Source of the DNA: SOKP01 sp048887165
GTDB taxonomy: Archaea; Asgardarchaeota; Lokiarchaeia; Sigyniarchaeales; SOKP01
NCBI GenBank assembly: GCA_048887165.1
Contig: JBHLJZ010000079.1
Coordinates: 1 to 18,568, forward strand
DNA length: 18,568 bases
Direction: 5' to 3'
Shown here: piece by piece, positions 6,863 through 15,700 of the stretch
How positions within the stretch are numbered: position 1 is the stretch's first letter
How the letters are laid out: every line of letters begins with the position of its first letter
The notes under the pieces: generated by a model
What the model saw: only the letters and a program-made list of their open reading frames with translations
What the model was told of the DNA's origin: nothing
Database searches by the model: none
Translations under genes and position numbers: made by a program

Positions 6863-8971
6863 ATGAATGATAGCCCAATATCAAATGTAGTAAATCATTT
6901 AGAAAATGAAAAAAGCCCTTATTTATTACAACACGCAAAAAATCCTGTTGATTGGTATCCATGGGGAGATAAAGCTTTTAAAAAGGCAACTGAAGAGAAT
7001 AAGCCAATTTTTTTGTCAATAGGATATTCTACATGTCATTGGTGCCATGTTATGGCTCATGAAAGTTTTGAAGATTCTAAGATAGGGAAATTAATGAATG
7101 AGGCTTTTGTTTCAATTAAAGTGGACAGAGAAGAAAGACCAGATATTGATAATATATATATGACTGTCTGTCAAATGATGACGGGAAGTGGAGGATGGCC
7201 ACTTACAATATTAATGACTCCAGATAAAAAACCATTCTTTGCTGGAACTTATCTTCCTAAAGAAAGTAGGTTTGGAAGGTTAGGTCTTATTGATTTAATT
7301 AAAAGAGTTAAAAATATGTGGGCTAATCAAAAAGAGGAACTCCTTGCTTCAGCTGATCATATAACTTTAACTTTACAGAACTTAGACCAAGAATCTCCAA
7401 GTGATAAATTTGATAAAAAAATTCTTAATAAGGCTTATCAACAGCTATCTAATAGATATGATGAAAATTATGGTGGTTTCGGTTCACGACCGAAATTTCC
7501 TACCCCTCATAATTTATTATTTTTACTCCGTTATTGGAAAAGGACTGGTGAGAAAAAAGCTTTAGAGATGGTTGAACAAACACTAAAATCTATGAGAATG
7601 GGAGGAGTATATGATCATATTGGTTATGGAATTCATCGTTATTCTACTGATGAAAAATGGTTAGTTCCACATTTCGAAAAAATGCTATATGATCAAGCCC
7701 TAGTTGCTCTTGCATATATTGAACTATATCAAGCTACGAAAAATACAGAATACAGTAAAATTGCTCAAGAAATCTTTACTTATGTATTGAGAGATATGAA
7801 ATCTCCTGAAGGTGGATTTTATTCTGCTGAAGATGCAGATAGTGAAGGGGAAGAGGGTAAGTTTTATGTTTGGTCAAAAAAGGAAATAGAAGAAACTCTG
7901 AAGCCAGAGTTAGCAGATATTGCTATCAAATTCTTTAATGTTAAGGAAGATGGTAACTTTTTAGAAGAAGCAACGAGAATTAAAACAGGATCTAATATAT
8001 TATATCTAAAAGATTCAGTTTTGAATCTCTCGAAATCATTAAATATCTCAGAAGAAACTTTAAGGATCAAATTAGAAGCAATAAGAGATTCATTGTATCA
8101 AAAACGAAAAACTCGTATTCCCCCGGATAAAGATGACAAAATATTAACAGATTGGAATGGTCTCATGATTGCTGCATTAGCTAGGGCTGCTCAAGTCTTT
8201 TCTAATGATGAATATTTAAAAGCAGCAGAAACAGCGCTAAAATTTATCTTAAAATCCATGCAAGACCCTGATTTCAAATTATTGCATAGATTTAGAGATG
8301 GAGGAGCAGATATTGATGGGTATTTAACTGATTATGCTTTTCTAATTTGGGGGTTAATAGAATTATACGAAACTACGTTTAATGTAAACTACTTGAAGAC
8401 CGCTATAACATTGCATGAATATCAAATAAAACATTTCTGGGATGACAATATCGGAGGTTTCTACTTCACTGCAGATAATAGTGAAGAACTTCTAATACGG
8501 CAAAAAGAGATATATGATGGTGCTATACCTTCTGGAAATTCAGTAGCAATGTTAAATTTGCTTCGATTAAGTTATATAACTGGTGACGCTGAATTGGAAA
8601 AAAAAGCTGATATTTTAAGCAGAGTTTTTACAGAAAAGTTATCTGAAATGCCAATGGCTTATACTCAATTCATGATTGCTGCTGATTTTGCTGTAGGTCC
8701 TACTTATTCACTCGTTATTGCTGGAGACGCTGATGCAGAAGATACAAAAGATATGATTTCAGCAATAAGAAGCCAATATTTACCAAATAAAGTTTTACTA
8801 CAACGTTGCACAGATCAAAATCCTCCAGATATCGATCGGTTTTCTGATTTTGTGGAATTTTTTACCAATTTAGATAGCAGAGCTACTGCATATATTTGTA
8901 TAAATAAGATGTGTAAGCCACCGACACATGAAATTGTTCAAATTATTAATCATCTAAAATCAGAATGGTAA
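6863..8971 (+). CDS. Thioredoxin-domain DUF255 protein (YyaL/SPATA20 family)
   Basis: A 702-residue protein with an N-terminal thioredoxin-like domain (about residues 10-175) and a long alpha/alpha-barrel domain related to N-acylglucosamine 2-epimerases and glycosidases. The active-site-like motif is Cys58-His-Trp-Cys61 (YSTCHWCHVM), preceded by the family hallmark SPYLLQHAKNPVDWYPWG. In the barrel the family motifs GGVYDHIGYGIHRYSTD, VPHFEKMLYDQA and LTDWNGLMIAALARAA (about residue 430) are all present. The length is normal and the frame is intact. The biochemical role of this widespread family is not established; a redox-linked sugar or cofactor function has been suggested by its domains. 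There is no signal peptide, so it should be cytoplasmic. It lies 18 bp after the nitroreductase, and GAAGTGAAG upstream could be the ribosome-binding site. Confidence 0.93.
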   Translation: MNDSPISNVVNHLENEKSPYLLQHAKNPVDWYPWGDKAFKKATEENKPIFLSIGYSTCHWCHVMAHESFEDSKIGKLMNEAFVSIKVDREERPDIDNIYMTVCQMMTGSGGWPLTILMTPDKKPFFAGTYLPKESRFGRLGLIDLIKRVKNMWANQKEELLASADHITLTLQNLDQESPSDKFDKKILNKAYQQLSNRYDENYGGFGSRPKFPTPHNLLFLLRYWKRTGEKKALEMVEQTLKSMRMGGVYDHIGYGIHRYSTDEKWLVPHFEKMLYDQALVALAYIELYQATKNTEYSKIAQEIFTYVLRDMKSPEGGFYSAEDADSEGEEGKFYVWSKKEIEETLKPELADIAIKFFNVKEDGNFLEEATRIKTGSNILYLKDSVLNLSKSLNISEETLRIKLEAIRDSLYQKRKTRIPPDKDDKILTDWNGLMIAALARAAQVFSNDEYLKAAETALKFILKSMQDPDFKLLHRFRDGGADIDGYLTDYAFLIWGLIELYETTFNVNYLKTAITLHEYQIKHFWDDNIGGFYFTADNSEELLIRQKEIYDGAIPSGNSVAMLNLLRLSYITGDAELEKKADILSRVFTEKLSEMPMAYTQFMIAADFAVGPTYSLVIAGDADAEDTKDMISAIRSQYLPNKVLLQRCTDQNPPDIDRFSDFVEFFTNLDSRATAYICINKMCKPPTHEIVQIINHLKSEW

Positions 8972-9012
8972 CTTTGATAAAAAAGTAAATATTTTATAGC
9001 AAATAGCCCTTC

Positions 9013-9018
9013 TTTTTT
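9013..9018 (+). terminator. T6 tract after the DUF255 gene
   Basis: A T6 run within a pyrimidine-rich stretch, about 42 bp past the DUF255 stop, overlaps the 3' end of the convergent Sm-like gene. On the opposite strand an A6 run at 8979-8984 would serve the Sm-like gene. Oligo-T tracts are the usual archaeal intrinsic signal. Confidence 0.35.
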
Positions 9019-9208
9019 ATCTTCTTTCAGTGATTACATCTATAATGTCTAAGGGAATATGAATCAAATTATTATATTTATCTTTTAAAACAATAATATT
9101 CTCTTGAGTTATAGAATCGAGAATTCCACCAAATTCCCTTTCGATATTCTTTATATATACGTAAACACTAGTTCCTACTAGTTTTTCAACAATATTTTTG
9201 GGAATCAT
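9017..9208 (-). CDS. Small Sm-like (LSm-type beta-barrel) protein, putative
   Basis: A 63-residue protein whose pattern follows the Sm fold: a short N-terminal helix (IVEKLVG), then alternating beta strands VYVYIK, EFGGILDSI, NIIVLKD and a final LIHIPLDIIDVI. The G-x-L-D-x-I...N-I-I-V-L segment resembles the Sm1 motif. The C-terminal IPLDIIDVI takes the place of the Sm2 strand pair but lacks the usual Arg-Gly of RNA-binding archaeal Sm proteins. It may instead belong to the small SH3-like barrel families common in archaea. If it is a true Sm protein it would form rings and bind U-rich RNA. The ATG start at 9208 is the only good one. The gene is divergent from the Arf-like GTPase gene across 171 bp. 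Confidence 0.6.
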   Translation of the reverse strand: MIPKNIVEKLVGTSVYVYIKNIEREFGGILDSITQENIIVLKDKYNNLIHIPLDIIDVITERR

Positions 9209-9329
9209 TAATTAAAACCAATAAAAAGATTATTTTTATTATTAATCATCTAGACATCTTAGATTTTTAATATTTTTGAAATAATTATTTCAAATTTTTT
9301 TTTTGAGTTTTTATTTATTAATACAAGAC

Positions 9330-9337
9330 TATTTAAA
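9330..9337 (+). promoter_or_regulatory. TATA box of the Arf-like GTPase gene
   Basis: TATTTAAA lies 43-50 bp before the GTPase ATG, close to the archaeal consensus TTTAWATA. Transcription would start near 9360, leaving a leader of about 20 bases that includes the AAGGA ribosome-binding site just before the ATG. Confidence 0.42.
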
Positions 9338-9379
9338 GCTGGTTTTATATTGTTTTCATAGAAAAACGAAGGAAAAAAA

Positions 9380-10636
9380 ATGCCAAAAAAACAGAACGAA
9401 AAAATTGAATTAATTGCAAAATTCTTAGATAAAAAAAAGGTAATCAATTTTGATAATCTAAATGATATTGAAGAAATTGTAAATTTACCTTCCGCTTCCT
9501 TTAAATTTTTAAGTGATGCAGATGCTGATTTATTCCTTGACTTATTTAAGGTGAGTACAATTGGTCAGTTTGCTTCTTTGGATCCAGAAAATGCATTTTT
9601 AAATTTATATACTGATACAGCTACTCGAGATAAGATCGAGCATCTTCTGCAGACTGATTATGAACTTGAAGAAAAATTGAAGAAGGCTATTACTATAAGC
9701 AAAATTATCCATAAAGTTCGCGAAGAATCTCTTTCTTTTATTTATAAAGAGCAAAAAATTATTGTTGTAGGGTTAAGTAATGCAGGAAAAACTACCATTT
9801 TGAGAAAATTTGGGGGTCAAATTGGCATAAAAGATCTTGCAAAATTAAATCCAACAAAGGGTATCGAACGTCAAGAGATAGTTACTTCTGATTTAGCATT
9901 AGCAATATGGGATTTTGGAGGTCAAGAAGAATATAGAAATAAATATTTACAAAATCCCGATAAGTATTTTGTAAAAGTAGATCTAGTTATATATGTTATT
10001 GATGTTCAAGATCCGAAAAGTTATGAAGAAAGTATTAGTTATTTTAACCAAATAATTGATGTGCTATATAAACTTGAAGAAGACCCGTATATTTTAATCT
10101 TCATCCATAAATTCGATCCTGATATCAAAGATGCCTCAAAAGTTTTGCTAAATATTGAACTTTTAAAGGATTTGATAAAAGATGTGTTTAAAGAAAAGAA
10201 AGAATTAGAATATGACATTTTTTTAAGTTCAATTTATTCAGTAATAGCAAATGAACCAAAATTCTCGAAATACCTTAAAACTACTATGCAAAAAACGGCA
10301 ACTCTTACAGATTATAAGTTAGAAGGAATGGCAACTATACTAGAAAGTACTTTAAATGGCATTATAAGACTATCTGAAAGTGTTATGGCACAATATAACA
10401 ATTTGGATAACCGAATCAGAGTACTCGAAAATGGGAAACAAGGAACTCCTGAACCCATGAAGCAAATTCCTACTCCTGAGTATTCTACTCAATTCAAACT
10501 GACTCCTGACGTCGCAGTTACTCAAAGTCAAAAATTTGAGGAGAGAATTTTTCAAAGGAAAAATGTAAAATCAGCTATTCTTGAAGAATTAAAAGATTTG
10601 TTTGATAAAAGTAAAAGAAGACAATATCAAAGCTAG
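9380..10636 (+). CDS. Arf-like small GTPase with helical N-terminal and extended C-terminal regions
   Basis: A 418-residue protein with a Ras-superfamily domain at about residues 125-300, closest in pattern to Arf. The P-loop is GLSNAGKT (131-138); a switch-I threonine is at Thr159 in NPTKG; the G3 motif is WDFGGQ (177-182). The G4 motif is HKFD (243-246) where NKxD is usual, so guanine binding may be altered. Switch II (EEYRNKYLQNPDKYF) is about four residues longer than in eukaryotic Arf, as often seen in Asgard GTPases. Residues 1-120 are helical, and about 30-75 resemble a helix-hairpin-helix repeat. After the G domain come a helical stretch, a short coiled-coil-like segment (NLDNRIRVLENG), a Pro-rich linker (355-370) and a basic C-terminal helix. 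No myristoylation glycine or prenylation cysteine is present, so membrane attachment, if any, needs a partner. Such GTPases are thought to take part in cytoskeletal or membrane regulation in Asgard archaea. Confidence 0.9.
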   Translation: MPKKQNEKIELIAKFLDKKKVINFDNLNDIEEIVNLPSASFKFLSDADADLFLDLFKVSTIGQFASLDPENAFLNLYTDTATRDKIEHLLQTDYELEEKLKKAITISKIIHKVREESLSFIYKEQKIIVVGLSNAGKTTILRKFGGQIGIKDLAKLNPTKGIERQEIVTSDLALAIWDFGGQEEYRNKYLQNPDKYFVKVDLVIYVIDVQDPKSYEESISYFNQIIDVLYKLEEDPYILIFIHKFDPDIKDASKVLLNIELLKDLIKDVFKEKKELEYDIFLSSIYSVIANEPKFSKYLKTTMQKTATLTDYKLEGMATILESTLNGIIRLSESVMAQYNNLDNRIRVLENGKQGTPEPMKQIPTPEYSTQFKLTPDVAVTQSQKFEERIFQRKNVKSAILEELKDLFDKSKRRQYQS

Positions 10637-10650
10637 TTGTTATTTTTACA

Positions 10651-11256
10651 TTAAAATCTTATACTTAATTTCTTTAACTCTTCACGCAATTCTATTGTGG
10701 GATAATGCCAGATCGTAATCATACCTAGTTTTTTTGCAGGTCTTAAAAATGGTTTTACATCATCAATAAAGACGCATTCCTCAGGCATTAAAGAATATCT
10801 ATTTATTAATAAATTATATATTTCTATATCCGGTTTTGCGACTTTTTCAAATCCCGAAATTATTTTACCATCGAATAACGATAGAAATTCATTTCTAAAG
10901 TTAATAAAATCAAACGCTTCTTTAATAAAGTTGGATAAAATATAGATTTTATAACCATTCTCTTTTAGATCTTTTGAAATAAGGACATTTTTACTAATGG
11001 GAGTAAGTATCTCCATCCAATGTTTGAAGAATGATGATATTAATGCTTTTTCCTTCGGGTAAGAAAATAAAAATTTGGATTCTGCTTCTTTTAAATTTAG
11101 CAATCCTTTATCTAAACCCAACCACTCTCTGCTATGGATAATGTTATCTAAAAACCATTTTACTTTCTGCTTCTTATTTGTAAATCGTAATAAGAAATTT
11201 TCTGGATCCCAGTTGAACAAAACATTTCCTAAGTCGAATATAATGTTATTTATCAT
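10651..11256 (-). CDS. HAD-superfamily hydrolase (YihX-like phosphatase)
   Basis: A 201-residue haloacid dehalogenase-fold protein, probably a small-molecule phosphatase in the cytoplasm. Motif I is FDLGNVLF with nucleophile Asp8. Position +2 is Gly10, not the Asp that acts as general acid in most HAD phosphatases; the same FDLGNV form occurs in YihX, an alpha-glucose-1-phosphate phosphatase. Motif II is Ser108 in YILSNF, motif III Lys141 in VAKPDIEIY, and motif IV the Asp165-Asp166 pair in CVFIDDV. A helical cap fills about residues 18-95. The ATG at 11256 lies directly before the motif I strand, as expected. The gene converges on the GTPase gene with only 14 bp between the stops. The substrate is unknown. 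Confidence 0.88.
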   Translation of the reverse strand: MINNIIFDLGNVLFNWDPENFLLRFTNKKQKVKWFLDNIIHSREWLGLDKGLLNLKEAESKFLFSYPKEKALISSFFKHWMEILTPISKNVLISKDLKENGYKIYILSNFIKEAFDFINFRNEFLSLFDGKIISGFEKVAKPDIEIYNLLINRYSLMPEECVFIDDVKPFLRPAKKLGMITIWHYPTIELREELKKLSIRF

Positions 11257-11381
11257 GCAAAATATTTGAAGCTAAAAGCAATAATTTTTTCATATAACAA
11301 CTTCATTAAAATATCATTTTTAATAAGAATATTTATTAAAGAAAACCAAAAATTAGAAAAATATAGCAAATTATATCTAAT

Positions 11382-11409
11382 ACATAATTTAAATATTATA
11401 ACATTATGT
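11382..11409 (+). promoter_or_regulatory. TATA box within an inverted repeat, promoter of the hdr genes
   Basis: TTTAAATA at 11388-11395 matches the archaeal TATA consensus. It is enclosed by perfect 7-bp inverted arms, ACATAAT (11382-11388) and ATTATGT (11403-11409), with a 14-bp spacer. Transcription would begin near 11418, about 38 bases before the GTG start of the HdrC-HdrB gene. The symmetry suggests a dimeric regulator that would compete with TBP, but this is inference. Confidence 0.48.
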
Positions 11410-11455
11410 TAAAAAACAATCAACGTACAAGCAAAAAAATCCTAATATTTAGCAG

Positions 11456-12667
11456 GTGAATAATATTTCAGGTGATATAATTAGTAAGATAACCGCTATG
11501 GCAAATTATTGTTATAGTTGTAATCGTTGTGTTAATGTATGCCCTCTTTCCCATATAGGTACTTTCGAACCCCAAAAATTAATTGTAGATTTACTTTTTT
11601 CTCCTATTGATGAGGTTTTAGAAAATCATAATATCTGGGACTGCTTAACTTGTGGTCTTTGCTCAAATTATTGCCCTATGACACAAGAAAGGGTTGGTGT
11701 AAGATTTCCCGAATTAATATTAGAATTGAGAAAAATTGCTCTTAACAATGCTAGTCAAATAGATAAAATTGTTCAATGTGAAACCCATGATGAGATCTTT
11801 CCACTTATTTCAAAAATTATGTCGAATGATAATTTACATCCCGATAAGTTAGAGTTTTTAGCAAAAAATTCTTTAAAGACAACAGATTCAGGCGAGCTCG
11901 CATATTTTGTTGGATGTTTACCACTTATGGATACTATTTTTTATAAATCAGCTATCAATTATATAAATACTCCTAAGACAATAATTGGGCTTCTTAATGA
12001 GAATGATATAATTCCTGTTGTTTTAAATGAAAAATGTTGTGGACATGATATATTATGGGGGAAAGGAGATATTAATACTTTTAAAAAGCTTGCTGAATAT
12101 AATGTGAATATTTACAGGAAAGCAGGTGTTAAAACAATTATATTAGGATGTGCTGAAGGATACAGAACTTGGAAATTTGACTATCCAAAAGTTATAAAAG
12201 ACTTTGATTTTAATATCCTACATTTTTCTGAATTCTTCTTAAAAGAAAATATTCTTGATAATATTAGATTCCCTCGTGAAATAAAAAAAATTAAAGTTAC
12301 ATATCATGATGCCTGCAGATTAGGACGCTTAGGTGGAAAAATCTATGATGCACCGCGAAACCTACTTAAGCAAATTCCAGGAGTTGAATTAATTGAAATG
12401 AAAAATGTTCGAGATGATGCGAATTGCTGCGGAGTTTCTGCATTTATGGGTTGTAATGAATCAACTAGAACATTAAGACAAAATCGCATAAAGGAAGCAA
12501 TAGACACTAGCGCGGAATATTTAATAGTACCTTGTCCGAAGTGCCTAACTCACTTCGATTGCTATCTTAATGAACCATCCTTGGATGATGAGCATAAAGA
12601 ATTTAAAAATAAAATCAAGGTTATAGATTTAGCAAGTTTTATAGGAGAATTACTATTCCTTGTTTAA
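11456..12667 (+). CDS. HdrC-HdrB fusion (HdrD-like heterodisulfide reductase subunit)
   Basis: An electron-transfer protein of 403 residues in which an HdrC-type ferredoxin domain is followed by an HdrB-type domain. HdrC holds two [4Fe-4S] sites: Cys19/22/25/29 and Cys63/66/69/73. HdrB has two CCG modules for non-cubane [4Fe-4S] clusters. The first uses Cys154, Cys194-Cys195 and Cys232, but its last Cys is missing (GCAEG). The second is complete with Cys287, Cys324-Cys325, Cys360 and Cys363 (PCPKC). HdrB is where the disulfide-type acceptor is reduced; the acceptor here is unknown. The same C-then-B order occurs in HdrD. The start is uncertain: GTG 11456 sits inside a ribosome-binding-like AGGTGA, and an in-frame ATG at 11498 lies 21 bases after a second AGGTGAT. 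The giant HdrA gene follows after 73 bp. Confidence 0.92.
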   Translation: MNNISGDIISKITAMANYCYSCNRCVNVCPLSHIGTFEPQKLIVDLLFSPIDEVLENHNIWDCLTCGLCSNYCPMTQERVGVRFPELILELRKIALNNASQIDKIVQCETHDEIFPLISKIMSNDNLHPDKLEFLAKNSLKTTDSGELAYFVGCLPLMDTIFYKSAINYINTPKTIIGLLNENDIIPVVLNEKCCGHDILWGKGDINTFKKLAEYNVNIYRKAGVKTIILGCAEGYRTWKFDYPKVIKDFDFNILHFSEFFLKENILDNIRFPREIKKIKVTYHDACRLGRLGGKIYDAPRNLLKQIPGVELIEMKNVRDDANCCGVSAFMGCNESTRTLRQNRIKEAIDTSAEYLIVPCPKCLTHFDCYLNEPSLDDEHKEFKNKIKVIDLASFIGELLFLV

Positions 12668-12728
12668 TTTATGAATATTATTAACATTCAAAATCATATT
12701 GAAAAATTGATTAATAAATTATAATGAT

Positions 12729-12732
12729 GGAG
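12729..12732 (+). promoter_or_regulatory. GGAG ribosome-binding site of the giant HdrA gene
   Basis: GGAG lies 8 bases before the ATG at 12741. This fixes the start and shows that the protein truly lacks the usual HdrA N-terminal domain, since the FAD-binding GAGIGG begins only 14 codons later. Confidence 0.6.
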
Positions 12733-12740
12733 TAATAGAT

Positions 12741-15700
12741 ATGAGTAAAATTAATAAAATTGGAGCTGTAATGATTGTTGGAGCAGGAATTGGCGGCTGT
12801 CAAGCAGCGTTAGATTTGGCTGATTCAGGTTTCAAGGTTTACCTTGTTGATAATAATCCTTCTATTGGAGGTGTAATGGCTCGACTTGACAAAACATTCC
12901 CAACAAATGACTGTTCAATGTGTATTTTGGCTCCAAAACTCGTTGCCGTTGATAGAAATCCTAATATTGAATTGATCACATATTCGGATGTTTTAGAGTT
13001 AGAGGGCAAACCAGGTAATTTCAATGCTAAAATCAGAAAAAGAACTAGATATATTTATGAAGATAAGTGTACTGGTTGCGGAGATTGTGTTCAGCAATGT
13101 CCAGTTCAGGTACCTGATGAATTTAATGAAAATTTAGATGATAGAAAAGCAATTTATCTCCAATTTCCACAAGCGGTACCTTTTAAAGTACAAATTGACA
13201 AAAAAGGAATTGCTCCATGCAGAAATGCTTGTCCTGCTCATGTGAATGCTCAAGGATATGTCGCTTTAATCTCTAAAAAAGGTTATAAACAATCATTGGA
13301 TTTAATTAGAGAAAAATGCCCCCTTCCATCAGTCATAGGGCGAATTTGCCCTCGCTTCTGTGAATCAGTTTGTAATAGAGCAGAAATAGATGACGCTATT
13401 AACATCTGTGGTTTAAAAAGATTCGTAGCGGATTATGTCAGAGAAAATCTTGAAGATGAAGCTGTATTTTTAGAAGATGAAAAGGAAGAAAAAGTGGCAA
13501 TTGTGGGTTCAGGTCCAGCTGGTCTTACAGTTTCTTATCATCTAGCAAGAAGAGGGTATCCTGTCACCATATTCGAAAAAGAACCAGTTGCAGGTGGAAT
13601 GTTAAGATGTGGAATTCCTGATTACAGATTACCCCCTAAAATTTTAGAAAGTGACATTGAACATATTAAGAAATATGGTGTTGAAATTAAAACAAATACT
13701 CCTGTAGGTCCTAATTTAACTCTAGAAGATTTAAAAAAGCAGGGTTATAAAGCTATCTTTTTAGCCATAGGACTCCATAATAGTCGTAAAATGGATTTTG
13801 AATGTGAAGATATAGAAGATGTAATTTATGGTGTTGATTTTCTAAAAGAACTAAATTTAGGTGGAAAAGTTCCTAATCTTAAAGATAAAATTGTAGGAAT
13901 CGTAGGTGGAGGTGATGTTGCTATGGATGCTGCCCGATCCTCTATTAGATTAGGTGCTAAAAAAGTAATAATCATCTATAGACGATCTGAAGAAGAAATA
14001 CCCGCCTCAAAGGAAGAAATAGAAAGAGCAAGAGAAGAAGGCATTGAATTTAAGTTTTTAACGGTTCCTATTAAAGATGTTAGTGGTAAGAGAACCAAAC
14101 TTTCCGAAATTGAATGTGTACAAATGAAACTTGGTGAACCTGACGAATCTGGAAGGCGTAGACCAATCACAATTGAAGGTTCTGAATTTAAAATGAAAAT
14201 AGATACTCTAATTATTTCAATTGGGCAAGAACCTGATTGTTCCCTAATAGAATCAGCTTCTCAGAAGAAATTAAAAATAAACAAATACGGATATATTGAA
14301 GCAGATGATTTAACTTTTACAACTAACATCCCTGGCGTGTTTGCTGGAGGTGAGATCATTACAGGTGCAGGATCTGCTATAGAAGCAATAGCAACAGGAA
14401 ATAAAGCAGCTTTTGTAATAGAGAAATATCTAAAAGGAGAAAATATTTCCGAATTAAAAGAAACAATCCCTGATTATAATGTAGATGACGTTATTACTAT
14501 TGATGATATACAAGATATTGATAAGATTTCTTGCCAAGAAAGAGGAGAATTTGCGATATGCTTACCAGAAGAGCGTATATACAATTTTAGCGAAGTTTCT
14601 AGCACTATGGATGAAGACTCTTCTATTGAAGAGGCAAAACGTTGTCTTAATTGTGGATCTTGTTGCGAGTGTTTTGAATGTGTGAGGGCGTGTCTAGCTG
14701 AGGCTGTAGATCATAATCTAACTGATGAAATTATTTCTATCGATATTGGGGCTGTAATATTAGCTCTTGGCTCCGATGAATATAAACCAAAAGAAGCAAA
14801 TATCTATGGATATGGTGAATACCCAAATGTCATATCAAGCATAGAATTCGAACGTATTCTTAATGCTTCTGGTCCATTTAAAGGAGAAGTAATCCGCCCT
14901 TCAGATCATGAACATCCGAAAAAAATAGCATTTTTACAATGTGTGGGTTCTCGAGACAAAACTATAGACCATGAGTATTGTTCTTCAGTATGTTGTATGT
15001 ATACTACAAAAGAAGCTGTAATAGCCAAAGAACATTTAAAAACTGTTGAACCTACTATTTTTAGTATGGATATAAGAGCATTCGGAAAAGACTTTGATAA
15101 ATATATTGAAAGAGCTAAAAAAGAATATGGTGTAAGATATATTCGAAGTAGAGTATCAGGAATTAAAGAGATACCCGAATCTAATGATCTAAAAATTAGA
15201 TATGAAACTGAAGAAGGAGAAATTGTTGAAGAAGTTTTCGATATGGTTATCTTATCAGTAGGATTAGAACCCAACTCAATAGCTTCAGAATTAGCAAAAA
15301 AAATTAATGTCGAACTTAACGAGTATGGTTTTTGTAAAACAGCTAATTTTAATCCCATACAGACTTCAAGACCTGGAATTTATGTATGCGGGACATTTAA
15401 AGAACCTAAAGATATTCCAGAAACCGTAATTGAAGCTAGTGCTGCCGCTGGAGCCGCTAACGTTCTCTTGTCTGATGTTAGAAACACCTTGGTTGCTGAA
15501 GAGAAACATTATGAAGAAATTGACGTTAGTGGAGAACCTCCTCGAATTGGGGTTTTTGTTTGTCATTGTGGAATTAATATTGGAGGAGTGGTTAATGTTC
15601 CTGAAGTAGTAGAATATGCAAGTACATTACCTGATGTGGTTTATACAGAAAAAAATTTATATACTTGCTCAGCTGATACCCAAACAATCATTAAAGAAAA

